This document shows, in pieces, positions 27,328 through 36,752 of a DNA stretch of 64,000 nucleotides; position 1 is the first letter of the stretch; the number at the start of each line of letters is the position of its first letter. The stretch comes from Lederbergia citrea (lineage in GTDB: Bacteria; Bacillota; Bacilli; Bacillales; Bacillaceae_C): positions 248,001-312,000 of the forward strand of contig NZ_JAGYPH010000004.1 of NCBI RefSeq assembly GCF_018343525.1, read 5' to 3'. Below the pieces are notes generated by a model. That model did not search any database, was not told the DNA's origin, and saw nothing but the letters and a program-made list of their open reading frames with translations. The position numbers were made by a program, and so were the translations under genes.

Positions 27328-27348
27328 TGTATGCGCTTGCATATTATA
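27328..27348 (-). promoter_or_regulatory. cre-like site overlapping the operon promoter
   Basis: TGTATGCGCTTGCA (27328-27341) matches the CcpA cre consensus at 12 of 14 positions and sits directly downstream of the minus-strand -10 TATAAT (27343-27348). This geometry is suited to carbon catabolite repression. Confidence 0.5.
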
Positions 27349-27484
27349 CAAAAACATACTCATTTCACTAGTGGAGAAAAAGTAAGAAACCTCATAGTTG
27401 AAGATATCACAATATTCAAATGCAATTCAATGTTTTTTAGTCCCACGCCCTAATAGTTTTACAGCTCCCCCCTTCTCCATAGAT

Positions 27485-28204
27485 CTATAAATCTTCCACC
27501 ACAATATACGCAGCGTTTACTGGTCCATGTACCCCAACAACAAGATTCATTTCAATGTCTGCAGAGTTACTCGGACCAGTAATAAAATTGATGCAAGAAG
27601 CTAAGTGTTCGCCGTTTTTCGTTTTTTCCCTAATAATACGGGCTGCTTGGGTCATACGGGGAACGAGGGAACTTTTCGGAATAATGATCACTGATTTTAA
27701 TGGTAAAAAGCTTACTGTCCTTCCTTTATCTTTGCTGCTGAATAAGACGGCAGTACCGGATTCAGCAAGGGTGATATCACTGATTGTAATTCCTATATTC
27801 GCTTTTTCTGCTAGTTTAATATTCTCTTCTTCCTTTGAGGCATCCCATTCATGGACTTCAACATTTTCCCCTGGCCATACTTTATTAAATAATGGTGATA
27901 GTCCGTATTCGTCAAAACGGGAATCCTTCCAGGTAACGATGGGACCTCCACCATATTCAGAAACAATATTTCGTACAGTTTCCGCCAAACCAGCTATATT
28001 TGTTTCAATAAGATCTGTGTGTATTTTTGTACATTGAGTTTTAAGGGCCTCAAGCAATTCATCCAAGTCAGCTTCTTTCAAAACAGCATCCTGTGGATTA
28101 TAGCTCCACTTCGGCCTTTCAACTTTTGAGGGGAATTTATCCCTTCCTAATCGACCGGATATTTTGTTTAAGAAGGCCTCTCTATTTTGAATTGGTCCAC
28201 TCAT
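27485..28204 (-). CDS. lutC: Lactate utilisation protein C (LUD domain)
   Basis: Third subunit of the LutABC L-lactate oxidation system, 239 residues, a soluble LUD-domain protein ([40 protein letters not shown]). It is translationally coupled to lutB through an ATGA overlap. Its length agrees with the B. subtilis protein. It should convert L-lactate to pyruvate together with the two Fe-S subunits. Confidence 0.95.
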   Translation of the reverse strand: MSGPIQNREAFLNKISGRLGRDKFPSKVERPKWSYNPQDAVLKEADLDELLEALKTQCTKIHTDLIETNIAGLAETVRNIVSEYGGGPIVTWKDSRFDEYGLSPLFNKVWPGENVEVHEWDASKEEENIKLAEKANIGITISDITLAESGTAVLFSSKDKGRTVSFLPLKSVIIIPKSSLVPRMTQAARIIREKTKNGEHLASCINFITGPSNSADIEMNLVVGVHGPVNAAYIVVEDL

Positions 28205-29631
28205 GACTGATCGCCTCCTTTTTTGTGATCTTTAAACCAATCTCGGAATCTCTCTTTATTAGGAGCAGGAAAATCCCTGATTTCTGTCCAAGCTTTTAAT
28301 GGGCCAACTCCCTTGGTAATCTTATTTCCAGAAGTAAAAGGATTCATAGCTGTAGGTGCAATTTTTGATCCCATTTTATAAAGAGATGGTGAGGCAGCAC
28401 CTAAACCGAAAGCTTTCATTGCCAGCTTTTCAGAGATTGGCGCTCTTCCTTCTTTTTCTACAATAACTTGGCGATGTTTATGCAGCAGGTCATGAAGTGG
28501 AATTTTTACCGGACAAGCCTCCGTACATGCGCCGCATAAAGTTGATGCATAAGGAAGCTCCTTGTAGTCATCATAACCTCCTAATAACGGTGAAAGGACT
28601 GCCCCGACTGGCCCTGAATAAATAGATCCGTAGGAATGACCGCCGACATGGCGATAAACAGGACATACATTTACGCAAGCAGCACAGCGGATACATTGAA
28701 GAATGGATTGAAACTCTCCGCCTAAAATATCAGATCTTCCATTATCTACAATGACTAGGTGAAAATCTTCGGGGCCGTCTACATCGCCCTCATCTTTTGC
28801 GCCAGTCAGGACCGTAATATAACTTGTCAGCTTTTGGCCAACAGCACTTCTCGTCAATAAGCCTACAAGGACTTCCATTTCTTCAAATGTTGGAACGAGC
28901 CTTTCCATTCCCATAACAGTGATTTGGGTTTTCGGCAGCGCTGTTACGAGATCAGCATTTCCTTCATTTGTCACCAAACAGATAGAGCCAGTTTCGGCAA
29001 CGGCAAAATTACAGCCTGTTATTCCTACATCAGCAGTAAGGTATTCTTGTCTCAGCATTTCACGTGCGTGCCAAGCCAATTCCTCTGGTTTTTCGGTATG
29101 TTGATAGTCTAGTTTTTCGGTAAAAACATCCCTGATTTGCTCCTTATTCTTATGCAATGCAGGTGCAACGATATGTGAAGGTGGATCATGATCATCTACT
29201 TGAAGTATGTATTCTCCAAGATCGGTTTCAATCACTTCACATCCCGCTTCCTCCAAGGCAGCATTAAGGTTAATTTCTTCCGTGACCATGGACTTTGATT
29301 TGACAACTTTCTTAGCATTTTTCTTTTTGATTATACTGCGGATGTATTCATTAGCGTCCTCCGATGTCTCCGCAAAGAAAACATGGCCGCCTCTTTTCGC
29401 AACATTCTCGCTTAACTCAAATAAATAGTAATCGAGATTTTCCAAAACATGCTGACGGATTTCCTCTCCTAGTGAACGCCATTCTTCCCAGTTCCCCAGT
29501 TCTTTGGCTGCATCAAGCCTTCTTGTTTGAAGCCTTTCCTGAGCACTCGAAACGGCACCTCTCATAAAGGTATTATCGATCCCTGTTTCTACACGTTTTT
29601 TAAAATCGCCCGTATCAATTTTCATTGTCAT
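28201..29631 (-). CDS. lutB: Lactate utilisation protein B (Fe-S, LUD domain)
   Basis: A 476-residue iron-sulfur subunit of LutABC. An N-terminal LUD domain is followed by two ferredoxin-like [4Fe-4S] motifs, [19 protein letters not shown] and [15 protein letters not shown] take ATG 29631 (MTMKIDTG), 8 nt after the Shine-Dalgarno AAGGGG, which gives the same length as B. subtilis LutB; two upstream in-frame codons lie too close to the site. Confidence 0.96.
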   Translation of the reverse strand: MTMKIDTGDFKKRVETGIDNTFMRGAVSSAQERLQTRRLDAAKELGNWEEWRSLGEEIRQHVLENLDYYLFELSENVAKRGGHVFFAETSEDANEYIRSIIKKKNAKKVVKSKSMVTEEINLNAALEEAGCEVIETDLGEYILQVDDHDPPSHIVAPALHKNKEQIRDVFTEKLDYQHTEKPEELAWHAREMLRQEYLTADVGITGCNFAVAETGSICLVTNEGNADLVTALPKTQITVMGMERLVPTFEEMEVLVGLLTRSAVGQKLTSYITVLTGAKDEGDVDGPEDFHLVIVDNGRSDILGGEFQSILQCIRCAACVNVCPVYRHVGGHSYGSIYSGPVGAVLSPLLGGYDDYKELPYASTLCGACTEACPVKIPLHDLLHKHRQVIVEKEGRAPISEKLAMKAFGLGAASPSLYKMGSKIAPTAMNPFTSGNKITKGVGPLKAWTEIRDFPAPNKERFRDWFKDHKKGGDQS

Positions 29632-29655
29632 GCTCATCACCCCTTTTTTGAAAAA

Positions 29656-30372
29656 TTAACGACTGTTTAAAACTTCCGCAATATGCATCACTTTAATTTG
29701 CTTGCCAACCCGGTCAATCCTTCCACCTATGTTCATTAAGCAACCACAATCTGCGCCTATTAAGTATTCTGCTTCAGTTTCCTCCACATGTTGCACCTTC
29801 TCATCTACCATTTGTTCTGAAATTTGCGCCATTTTTACGGAGAAGGTACCTCCGAAGCCACAGCATTTGTCCTTGCCAGGAAGCTCTGTAAATTCAAGCC
29901 CTTTGACATGGTTTAGTAGTTTCATAGGTGCCTCAGTAACTCCTAACAATCGAGTCATATGGCAAGAAGTATGAAAAGTTACTTTACCAGCTAGACGTGC
30001 TCCAACATCCTCCACTTTTAAAATATCAACAATAAATTGAGTGAATTCATATGTTTTTTCTGCTAGCGCTTTCGCTTTTGGTTCCCAAACTGGATCCTCT
30101 TTAAAAACATGCTGATATTCATGAAACATATAGGCACATGATCCCGATAGACCGACAACATACTCTGCATCCTTAAAAGTTTCAATCATTCTTTTCATCG
30201 CTACTTTAGATTCCTTAACATACCCGCTATTATAAGCCGGCTGGCCACAACAAACCTGCGATTCGGGGAAATCAACCTCACAACCAAGGTGCTCTAATAC
30301 TTCTACCGCAGCCTTTCCTACATTACTGTGAAACATATCTACCAAACATGTAGCAAATAGACTTACTTTCAT
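29656..30372 (-). CDS. lutA: Lactate utilisation protein A (Fe-S)
   Basis: A 238-residue CCG-domain subunit related to the GlpC/HdrB family: [10 protein letters not shown] in the first half and [13 protein letters not shown] in the second are the two Cys-rich CCG cores. ATG 30372 ([14 protein letters not shown]) follows an AGAAGG site; a longer in-frame N-terminus is unlike the family. It is the first gene of lutABC, 15-25 nt before lutB. Confidence 0.95.
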   Translation of the reverse strand: MKVSLFATCLVDMFHSNVGKAAVEVLEHLGCEVDFPESQVCCGQPAYNSGYVKESKVAMKRMIETFKDAEYVVGLSGSCAYMFHEYQHVFKEDPVWEPKAKALAEKTYEFTQFIVDILKVEDVGARLAGKVTFHTSCHMTRLLGVTEAPMKLLNHVKGLEFTELPGKDKCCGFGGTFSVKMAQISEQMVDEKVQHVEETEAEYLIGADCGCLMNIGGRIDRVGKQIKVMHIAEVLNSR

Positions 30373-30448
30373 ATTTTCGACCTTCTCCCCGTATAATGAA
30401 TTTTCATATAAATCTACTTTATTCTTATATAACCAGTTAGTCAACAGG

Positions 30449-30459
30449 TCATTTGATGA
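30449..30459. promoter_or_regulatory. Candidate LutR operator upstream of lutA
   Basis: TCATTTGATGA matches the TCATC-N-GATGA operator known for B. subtilis LutR at 10 of 11 positions. Confidence 0.5.
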
Positions 30460-30538
30460 CTTAGTTTTATGATGTAGATTAATAGTCTTTTTATAGATTG
30501 CGAGTTATTTGATAGAATTGAGGCTTTTCACCGGAAAT

Positions 30539-30590
30539 ATGAGTCACTCGGTGAAAGTACGGGCCACTCAGGAAAAATAAGAGCCACTTA
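30539..30590. repeat. Degenerate GAGTCACT/GGCCACT tandem motif
   Basis: GAGTCACTC, GGGCCACTC and GAGCCACTT recur at 21-nt spacing between lutA and lutR. The last copy lies in the loop of the lutR terminator-like stem (AAAAATAA with TTATTTTT), and the first is framed by TTTCACCG/CGGTGAAA. Confidence 0.4.
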
Positions 30591-31316
30591 TTTTTCTTTC
30601 TCGTTCTCCTTAAAATATCTTCCTAGAACTTTTTCTACATTTTCCAGATGTTCTAACATTGATTTTCTTGCCCTGTTTTCATCCCCATACGAAATTGCCT
30701 CATAAATCTTTTTGTGCTCGTCATACAGTTTTTCAGTTGTTGTTTGCTTGGAATATAGCCAAAGTTTGCGAGTTTCTTTCATGGTCTCTTGCATTAGTAA
30801 GGATACGTGATTTAACAAGCTAGAAAGGAGCTGATTTTGAGACGCCTCGGCAATAGCGAGATGGAATTCCAAATCCGCTTTTTCCCCCAGTTCTTTATTT
30901 CCATTGGCTGTTTTCATTTCTTCCAAGGCAGCTTCCATAGCTTTTAAGTTCTCATCGGTTCTATTTTTACTAGCGGAAGCAACAGTTCCTGTCTCAATGA
31001 TTTTTCTTACTTCAAGCAAATTCGCAACATCAGTTTTGTTCATTAAGATGGCGGTTGAAAGAGGAAAAGCAATTTGATCTGAGCTGAACTCTTTAATATA
31101 GGTTCCTTCACCCTGCTTCATTTCCACAAGCCCCATCGCCCTTAGTGCTGACAGCGCTTCTCTAATGGCGGAGCGTCCCACCTGAAAATTTTCAGCCAGC
31201 TGCTCCACAGAATCTAGCCTATCACCAGGCTTTAATTGGCCAGACCGAATGCTCTCGTGAATCGCTTCCGCTACTTCCTCATATAATTTTTTGGATTTAA
31301 TTTGTGGATACATCAT
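30588..31316 (-). CDS. lutR: GntR/FadR-family regulator of lactate utilisation
   Basis: A 242-residue regulator. An N-terminal winged HTH (LAENFQVGRSAIREALSALRAMGLVEMKQGEGTYIKEF) and an all-helical FadR-type C-terminal domain (FHLAIAEASQN and H-containing metal/effector pocket segments) are visible. It is close in length and N-terminal sequence to B. subtilis LutR, which represses lutABC until lactate is present. ATG 31316 has GGAGG 9 nt upstream. It lies upstream of lutABC on the same strand, with an operator candidate between. Confidence 0.9.
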   Translation of the reverse strand: MMYPQIKSKKLYEEVAEAIHESIRSGQLKPGDRLDSVEQLAENFQVGRSAIREALSALRAMGLVEMKQGEGTYIKEFSSDQIAFPLSTAILMNKTDVANLLEVRKIIETGTVASASKNRTDENLKAMEAALEEMKTANGNKELGEKADLEFHLAIAEASQNQLLSSLLNHVSLLMQETMKETRKLWLYSKQTTTEKLYDEHKKIYEAISYGDENRARKSMLEHLENVEKVLGRYFKENEKEK

Positions 31317-31401
31317 CGTTATGGTCCTCCGGTTTATTGTTTGTAATAGCAATTATTGATATAATATTTAAATATTGATTAGAATTTTTTCGGAGCATGG
31401 G

Positions 31402-32031
31402 GTGTTTATTATTTTTAGTATTGATGGCGTTTTCTATCGAATAGGCACGTGGTTATACAATTTTATGTTCTTAAATATTTTATTTATTTTATGTTGTATT
31501 CCCATTATAACGATTTATCCAGCATTGGGTGCACTTTTTGGAGTTGTAAGACAATGGAAAAGAAATAATGATATAGCAATCTTTTCGCAATTCATACGAA
31601 TGTTTAAAGAAAATTGGAAGCAAAGTTATTTAGTAGGTATTTTTTCCACGCTCATCGGTGGATTTTTAGCAATCGATTTCTTCCTTTTATACCAAATGAC
31701 TTTTTCATATAAAATATTCATCTTTAGTGCTCTTATATTTATCTGTTTTTTGTTTGTTCTTACTTTCATAAGTATTTATCCGCTTATGGTTCATATGAAC
31801 ACAACATTTAAACGTTTATGTATTTCCAGCCTCCAAATTGGTTTATACAAAATTCATTTATCTATTTTTTGTTTGATCATTTTAAGTGCTTGGACACTAT
31901 TATCTTTACAGTTTTCTTTCTTAATTTTCTTTTTCTTTTTCAGCGTTTCAGCGTACATCATTTATTGGATTGCCGATCTTAAGTTTAATAAATTAATGCC
32001 GCACGAAGATACTGTTAGTGAAGAGGCATAA
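31402..32031 (+). CDS. YesL-family (DUF624) membrane protein
   Basis: A 209-residue protein with about five hydrophobic segments, an aromatic-rich C-terminal part and the FYRIGTWLYNFMFLN start that is typical of YesL. I choose GTG 31402, 6 nt after GGAG; a TTG further upstream lacks a site. YesL-like genes usually accompany CUT1 sugar transporters and their two-component regulators in Bacillus, but here it stands alone, divergent from lutR. Function is unknown, and a role in oligosaccharide uptake is possible. Confidence 0.8.
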   Translation: MFIIFSIDGVFYRIGTWLYNFMFLNILFILCCIPIITIYPALGALFGVVRQWKRNNDIAIFSQFIRMFKENWKQSYLVGIFSTLIGGFLAIDFFLLYQMTFSYKIFIFSALIFICFLFVLTFISIYPLMVHMNTTFKRLCISSLQIGLYKIHLSIFCLIILSAWTLLSLQFSFLIFFFFFSVSAYIIYWIADLKFNKLMPHEDTVSEEA

Positions 32032-32034
32032 TTT

Positions 32035-32074
32035 GAAAAAGGGAGTCACTCCATGTCGTAGTGGCTCCCTTTTG
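32035..32074. terminator. Bidirectional terminator
   Basis: GGGAGTCACT pairs with AGTGGCTCCC, with A and T runs on both sides, between convergent genes. Confidence 0.85.
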
Positions 32075-32075
32075 C

Positions 32076-33194
32076 TTAAAATGAATCAGTCCCCCAAAAA
32101 TTATAATGAACTTTCGGAAATAGTTCATTCCCTTCTGAACCTTCTAGCAGCATCTCAATAAATTCTTTTTCATTCCATTTCACTAAATCATTATAAATAA
32201 ACGAATCACCGGGTTTTATTATTTCTATAATGCCCTCTTTTAGTGTAAGTAGAGCATCTGAATTACCACATTGAAATAAAATGGTATCGTTCTCCATTTC
32301 GGAATGGATTCTATTTATGAAAACATCCCTTAACTTTTCCATTAATCCATGAAAATTAATGACTTTCCACATACTTGATGTATCTACTACTTTTTCTGCA
32401 TCCCATTCTTGAAAATAACTAGAAAGGATATGATTCTCTGGTAAAGTGATACGGACACTATCAAAATGCGTACCCACTGTTTCTTTTAATAGAGAAAGGG
32501 CGGCATTTTCATGTCCTTCCGCGTAGCAACATTCTTCAATCGCGATGTTACCCTCGTTATTTTGAAATATTAAATAAGCAACAATCTCATTTTTATCTTT
32601 TGCAACTAGGAACTTTGACTTTCTATTAAGCTGATTCTCCCAATAGGCAGATGAACGTATCCGGGAACCGATGAACTTTTTACAAAAATCTTTATACAAG
32701 CTCTTTATTTCTTCTAAATCTCCATCTGATGATTTAGTAATTGTGTAATCAAAGAGTGGGAGTTCAGGCTTATTTCTTAAAATTTGAGAATACCTCGGGA
32801 TTGTACGCCATCCCAGCTTTTCATAGAAAGGATTTATTCCTGCGAAAAGAAGAGACAAATCAAACCCATTCGATTTCATCCAATCTAATTGTCTTTTTAA
32901 GATTGTATGAGTAAGGCCCATTCCTCGAAATTCCGAGAGCGTGGCAACATTTCCAATTCCCCCCACCTTTAGATTAATGTTTTCAAAAGTAATATAATAG
33001 GGAAAAATCTGAACAGCCGCCGCAAGCTTTCCATTAACGATTGCAATCCAGGTTGTTTTATTATCATAATCCTCTTCAATTTCCAAACGTTCTTTAAAAA
33101 ATGACTTGTCTTCAGGAAATACATTTCCCCATAATTCATATGCCTTTTCGAGTTCCTCATTATTATGTACAGATCTTATTTCGACTTTACGCAT
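32076..33194 (-). CDS. GNAT acetyltransferase (Eis-like two-domain type)
   Basis: A 372-residue protein with an N-terminal GNAT domain: the acetyl-CoA loop is in GIGNVATLSEFRGMGLTHTIL (V..RGxGL), and FAGINPFYEKLGW is the substrate-strand region. A second domain follows, as in Eis or Bacillus aminoglycoside-like acetyltransferases. ATG 33194 follows AAAGGGG. It is flanked by the YesL-like gene and the GH35 gene but is not obviously in either operon. Substrate unknown. Confidence 0.8.
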   Translation of the reverse strand: MRKVEIRSVHNNEELEKAYELWGNVFPEDKSFFKERLEIEEDYDNKTTWIAIVNGKLAAAVQIFPYYITFENINLKVGGIGNVATLSEFRGMGLTHTILKRQLDWMKSNGFDLSLLFAGINPFYEKLGWRTIPRYSQILRNKPELPLFDYTITKSSDGDLEEIKSLYKDFCKKFIGSRIRSSAYWENQLNRKSKFLVAKDKNEIVAYLIFQNNEGNIAIEECCYAEGHENAALSLLKETVGTHFDSVRITLPENHILSSYFQEWDAEKVVDTSSMWKVINFHGLMEKLRDVFINRIHSEMENDTILFQCGNSDALLTLKEGIIEIIKPGDSFIYNDLVKWNEKEFIEMLLEGSEGNELFPKVHYNFWGTDSF

Positions 33195-33272
33195 TTTTGT
33201 AACCCCTTTCTTCTTATATTTTATCAAAAAAGAGGCTCGATTGCTCGACCTCTATAACTCTCTTAAATTCGC

Positions 33273-35018
33273 TTATCCTAAAACAGGTGTGTCAACAAAA
33301 TTTACAGCCTGTTTATGTTTATGCAACTCTAAAATAATAATTTCATTTTCCCCTTCGTTCAAAAATGGAGCAGGTACATATAGCGTTTGCTGTGGTCCAA
33401 TTTCCCAGTAACGGCCAAGATTATGACCATTCACAAAGACTACTCCTTTTGTCCATTTTGACATATCAATAAAAGTATCGGTCACTTCATCAACTGTCAA
33501 AGTTCCACGATGGAAGTAAGGATGATTTTCTTTCGTTTCAGCATTGGTAAAGCGAAGATGACTTACTTCCTTTAAAGGCAATGGATAAACTGTCCAATCA
33601 AATAAAAATTGATTATTCATTCTTACCCCTTCGGTAATTCCTTTAAAATCGACTAGGAATGGGCCATAATTAATGCGTCCCATATTCTCAACAATAATTT
33701 GGAGTGTTGTCTCTTCCTCAGTGATGTCAACTTCCAGTCGAGATTCTCCACTAATTCGATCTACTAAACCGACATATTCACCATTCAAATAAACTTGTCC
33801 ACGATCATGAACATCTTGAACTGTTAAGATTTGTTTGCCATATGCGCCTTTTATAACTGTTTCATATACTATGAAGCCATACCCTTGTCCATATTCCTCC
33901 ATCGTTAAAGGTGCTTGGCTTTGCTGTGGAGAGGAAAGCTGATCCAATGAATCTAGTAATGCAACGCGTTCTGTTAATTGAACCTCACCATATTGTTTTT
34001 TAGATGATGGGGCAGGCAACTTCATCTCAGGCAGTTCTACGTATTTTTCGAAAGTTTTTCGAACAGCATAAAATTTCTCTGTCACATCTCCGGATTCTGT
34101 CAATAAGCCATCATAGTCATAGCTTGTTATGGTTGGCTGATAAATTTCTTCATTATGATTAGCGCCATTATAGAAACCAAAATTTGTGCCGCCATGTGCC
34201 ATATAGAAATTAACAGAACCATTTCGCTCTAGCATTTCTTCCAATGTTTCTACAACGCTTTCCGATGATCTTGTATGATGTTCTTCTCCCCAATGGTCAA
34301 ACCAGCCATGCCAGAACTCCATACACATAAGTGGACCATTCGGCTGAAATTTCTTTAATTGTTCGAACGCTTCTTTAGTCCTTGAGCCAAAATTAACTGT
34401 TTCTAGAACGTTTTCGATCATCCCGCCGTTAAGCATGCTAGGTAAAGGGCCGTCTGATGTAAAGAGAAGATCGTCTCCGACTCTTTTCTTGACGCTATCA
34501 CGCATGTATTGTAAATATTTTTGATCATTACCAAAACTGCCATATTCATTTTCAATTTGTAAAGCTATGATCGGGCCCCCGTTTGAACTTAAGTGTGGCT
34601 GCAGACGCTTAAATAATTGATCAAAATAAGCTTCTACCTTATCTAAATACGCCTCATTATAGCAACGTAATTTAATATTCGGCACGGTCATTAACCAATA
34701 TGGAAAGCCGCCAAATTCCCATTCAGCACATATATATGGGCCAGGTCTCACAATGACATGAAGACCAACCTTTTCAGCGGTTTGAATAAATCGCTCAATA
34801 TCGGCAATTCCTTCGAAAACAAACTGTCCTTCTTCTGGCTCATGTAAATTCCATGCTACATATGTTTCTACTGTATTAAATCCACATTCCCTTAATTTAA
34901 TTAATCGGTCTTCCCAGTATTCTGGTACAGTTCTAAAATAATGCATGGCAGCACTTAATAGTAAAGTTTCCTCACCATCTAGTAAAAATGACTTTTCATT
35001 ATAGGTTAACTTTGGCAT
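33273..35018 (-). CDS. GH35 beta-galactosidase, cytoplasmic
   Basis: A 581-residue glycoside hydrolase family 35 protein that should release terminal beta-linked galactose. The TIM barrel carries QIENEYG, whose second Glu (158) is the expected acid/base, and CMEFWHGWFDHWG, with Glu234 as the nucleophile. C-terminal beta-sandwich domains follow. There is no signal peptide, so the enzyme acts inside the cell on imported oligosaccharides. It follows the sialidase-like gene on the same strand after 181 nt that hold a tandem repeat. Confidence 0.93.
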   Translation of the reverse strand: MPKLTYNEKSFLLDGEETLLLSAAMHYFRTVPEYWEDRLIKLRECGFNTVETYVAWNLHEPEEGQFVFEGIADIERFIQTAEKVGLHVIVRPGPYICAEWEFGGFPYWLMTVPNIKLRCYNEAYLDKVEAYFDQLFKRLQPHLSSNGGPIIALQIENEYGSFGNDQKYLQYMRDSVKKRVGDDLLFTSDGPLPSMLNGGMIENVLETVNFGSRTKEAFEQLKKFQPNGPLMCMEFWHGWFDHWGEEHHTRSSESVVETLEEMLERNGSVNFYMAHGGTNFGFYNGANHNEEIYQPTITSYDYDGLLTESGDVTEKFYAVRKTFEKYVELPEMKLPAPSSKKQYGEVQLTERVALLDSLDQLSSPQQSQAPLTMEEYGQGYGFIVYETVIKGAYGKQILTVQDVHDRGQVYLNGEYVGLVDRISGESRLEVDITEEETTLQIIVENMGRINYGPFLVDFKGITEGVRMNNQFLFDWTVYPLPLKEVSHLRFTNAETKENHPYFHRGTLTVDEVTDTFIDMSKWTKGVVFVNGHNLGRYWEIGPQQTLYVPAPFLNEGENEIIILELHKHKQAVNFVDTPVLG

Positions 35019-35046
35019 TTCGCACCTCTATTTTTAAAATTGAAAA

Positions 35047-35172
35047 GCAACTGTTATTCGTGTTTGCTGGCTGTATATTCGCGTTCAGCAACTGTTTATT
35101 CACGTTCATCGGCTGTTTATTCGTGTTCGGCAACTGTTATTCGCGTTCACCGGCTGTTTATTCGTGTTCACA
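35047..35172. repeat. Tandem 21-bp repeat, about six copies
   Basis: Units of the form GCAACTGTTTATTCGCGTTCA and CGGCTGTTTATTCGTGTTC alternate, so the true period may be about 42 bp. Copies 1-6 are imperfect. No ORF uses them. Confidence 0.8.
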
Positions 35173-35199
35173 CTATTTACGAACGATTTGGCAACTTGA

Positions 35200-36543
35200 T
35201 TATTTTGATTTCAACCACTCGAGTGTAAACGTCCCAAACCTAATATCTAATTGATTCCAATCATCATAATCATATACCCGTTCGTACAAGACTCCTATTT
35301 CTCCATTTTTAAGGACGGTTAAGCATGAATAACCATAAAAACCATCATCAATCACTTTACTGTAGGGCCACGTTTTTCCACCGTCTTCGCTTAAACGGAC
35401 TGTTCCCTTTACTCTAATTTTTTCATCAGCAGGATTTGAGAATAGGACACGCACCTTTCCGTCTCCTAGGTCAGGATAAAGAACAACACTTGATTGGCAG
35501 ATTGGATCAATGAGAGTCTCATCAAATGTCACTTCCCCCCATGTTTCCCCGCCATCTGAGCTCGTGGTCACAGCGGTTCTTTGCAGTCCATAGTGATTTC
35601 TTAGATAATATCTTAGCTCTCCTGTAGGCAACTCTATTACTTGTGATTCTGTCAAATATTGCTTCACATTAGAAATCGATTTTGCAGATAAAGTTTCTCC
35701 ATCTAGCTCTCGCCCATCATTCGGCGATTCCCCGCGGTGCCAAGTTTCACCATGATCATCACTATACATACAAGCACATGATAAATGTCCCGCTTCATTT
35801 GAAAAGTAGATTGGGAATATTAAACGTCCTGCTTTATCTCCATGTTTCATTTGAATCCCGCATCCAGGACCTGATCCAATAAAGCGCATCCATTCTTCTT
35901 TAACTAACGGATTTAATTCTCTTGGTTTAGACCAAGTAAGCCCATCATCATCACTTTGAATAATTTGTAAGAATGATGTCCTTGCTTCTAGTAAACTTTC
36001 ATTTGGGTCTACGTCTTTTTTAAAATAAATATTTCCTAATGTCTCTCCATCTTTAAAAACATAACCTTTATCATTGACAGTATAAGCGGTTTTCCCACCT
36101 TTTGAATCATACACTTGTCCGTCTTCAGCCAATATGTATACATTTCCATCTTTATCAAATAAATTCCTGCGGCCATCTACATCAAATCCTACTCCTGGTT
36201 CACTCGCCAACAGCCCAATTCCACCTGGTGTATGCATATAAAGCATAAAAATGGTGCCCGTTTCTTCATCCTCTAATAGCGCCGAATCAATAGCTGCCGC
36301 ACCATCTAATCCTTCTCCAGCATAAGCAACGAGCTTTTGTGCTTCTCCCCACGTCTTACCATTGTCTTCACTTCGTCTAATCGTCATATCGATTTTATTT
36401 GGGTTGTCTGTCTGGTCGACGATCCTCGCATCGATTCCTGCAATAATAGTTCCCTTCCTAGTTGTAATCATCGACGGAATTCGATACGCTTTTGAAGCTG
36501 CATAGTTTGGATAAAAAATTGCTTGTGTTTCAATGTTTGGCAT
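35200..36543 (-). CDS. Sialidase-family (GH33-like) glycoside hydrolase, cytoplasmic
   Basis: A 447-residue six-bladed beta-propeller protein. YRIPSM (Arg21) carries the first carboxylate-binding Arg. Asp boxes are seen at 58-65 (SEDNGKTW), 197-204, 261-268 and 328-335, with a fifth near the C-terminus (SEDGGKTW). LRNHYGLQR may supply a further active-site Arg. A loop insertion lies at about 110-180. It should release sialic acid or a related acid from a glycan. There is no signal peptide. GAGGAG precedes ATG. Confidence 0.85.
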   Translation of the reverse strand: MPNIETQAIFYPNYAASKAYRIPSMITTRKGTIIAGIDARIVDQTDNPNKIDMTIRRSEDNGKTWGEAQKLVAYAGEGLDGAAAIDSALLEDEETGTIFMLYMHTPGGIGLLASEPGVGFDVDGRRNLFDKDGNVYILAEDGQVYDSKGGKTAYTVNDKGYVFKDGETLGNIYFKKDVDPNESLLEARTSFLQIIQSDDDGLTWSKPRELNPLVKEEWMRFIGSGPGCGIQMKHGDKAGRLIFPIYFSNEAGHLSCACMYSDDHGETWHRGESPNDGRELDGETLSAKSISNVKQYLTESQVIELPTGELRYYLRNHYGLQRTAVTTSSDGGETWGEVTFDETLIDPICQSSVVLYPDLGDGKVRVLFSNPADEKIRVKGTVRLSEDGGKTWPYSKVIDDGFYGYSCLTVLKNGEIGVLYERVYDYDDWNQLDIRFGTFTLEWLKSK

Positions 36544-36652
36544 TATTTAAAACTCCTCACAGTCCATCTATTAATATCCCATATCAGTAAAAATAAAAAA
36601 TATGAGATTATTATACTTTTCTCAATTGAAAAAAGCGGTTCTAAGGTATATT

Positions 36653-36667
36653 ATGGTCTTACCACTG
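36653..36667. promoter_or_regulatory. dre-like operator TGGT-N3-ACCA
   Basis: An inverted repeat TGGT/ACCA with a 3-nt centre (TGGTCTTACCACT) resembles NagR/DasR-type GntR (HutC subfamily) operators. It lies in the divergent sialidase/GH123 intergenic region. Confidence 0.45.
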
Positions 36668-36669
36668 AG

Positions 36670-36683
36670 GTTAAACGCTTACA
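36670..36683. promoter_or_regulatory. cre-like site in the divergent sialidase/GH123 region
   Basis: GTTAAACGCTTACA fits the CcpA cre consensus at 12 of 14 positions. Confidence 0.4.
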
Positions 36684-36717
36684 GTATGATTGTCAATCTC
36701 TTTTTTTAAAAAAATAG

Positions 36718-36732
36718 ACTAGTCTTACTAGT
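36718..36732. promoter_or_regulatory. Second dre-like operator near the GH123 start
   Basis: ACTAGTCTTACTAGT repeats the half-site ACTAGT around CTT. It lies 20 nt before the start codon, sharing CTTAC with the site at 36653. Confidence 0.4.
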
Positions 36733-36752
36733 ACCGAAATTGGAGGATTTTT

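Noticed and set aside
35047..35172. The tandem 21-bp repeat as a CRISPR array
   Set aside because: The units abut without unique spacers and there are no cas genes.
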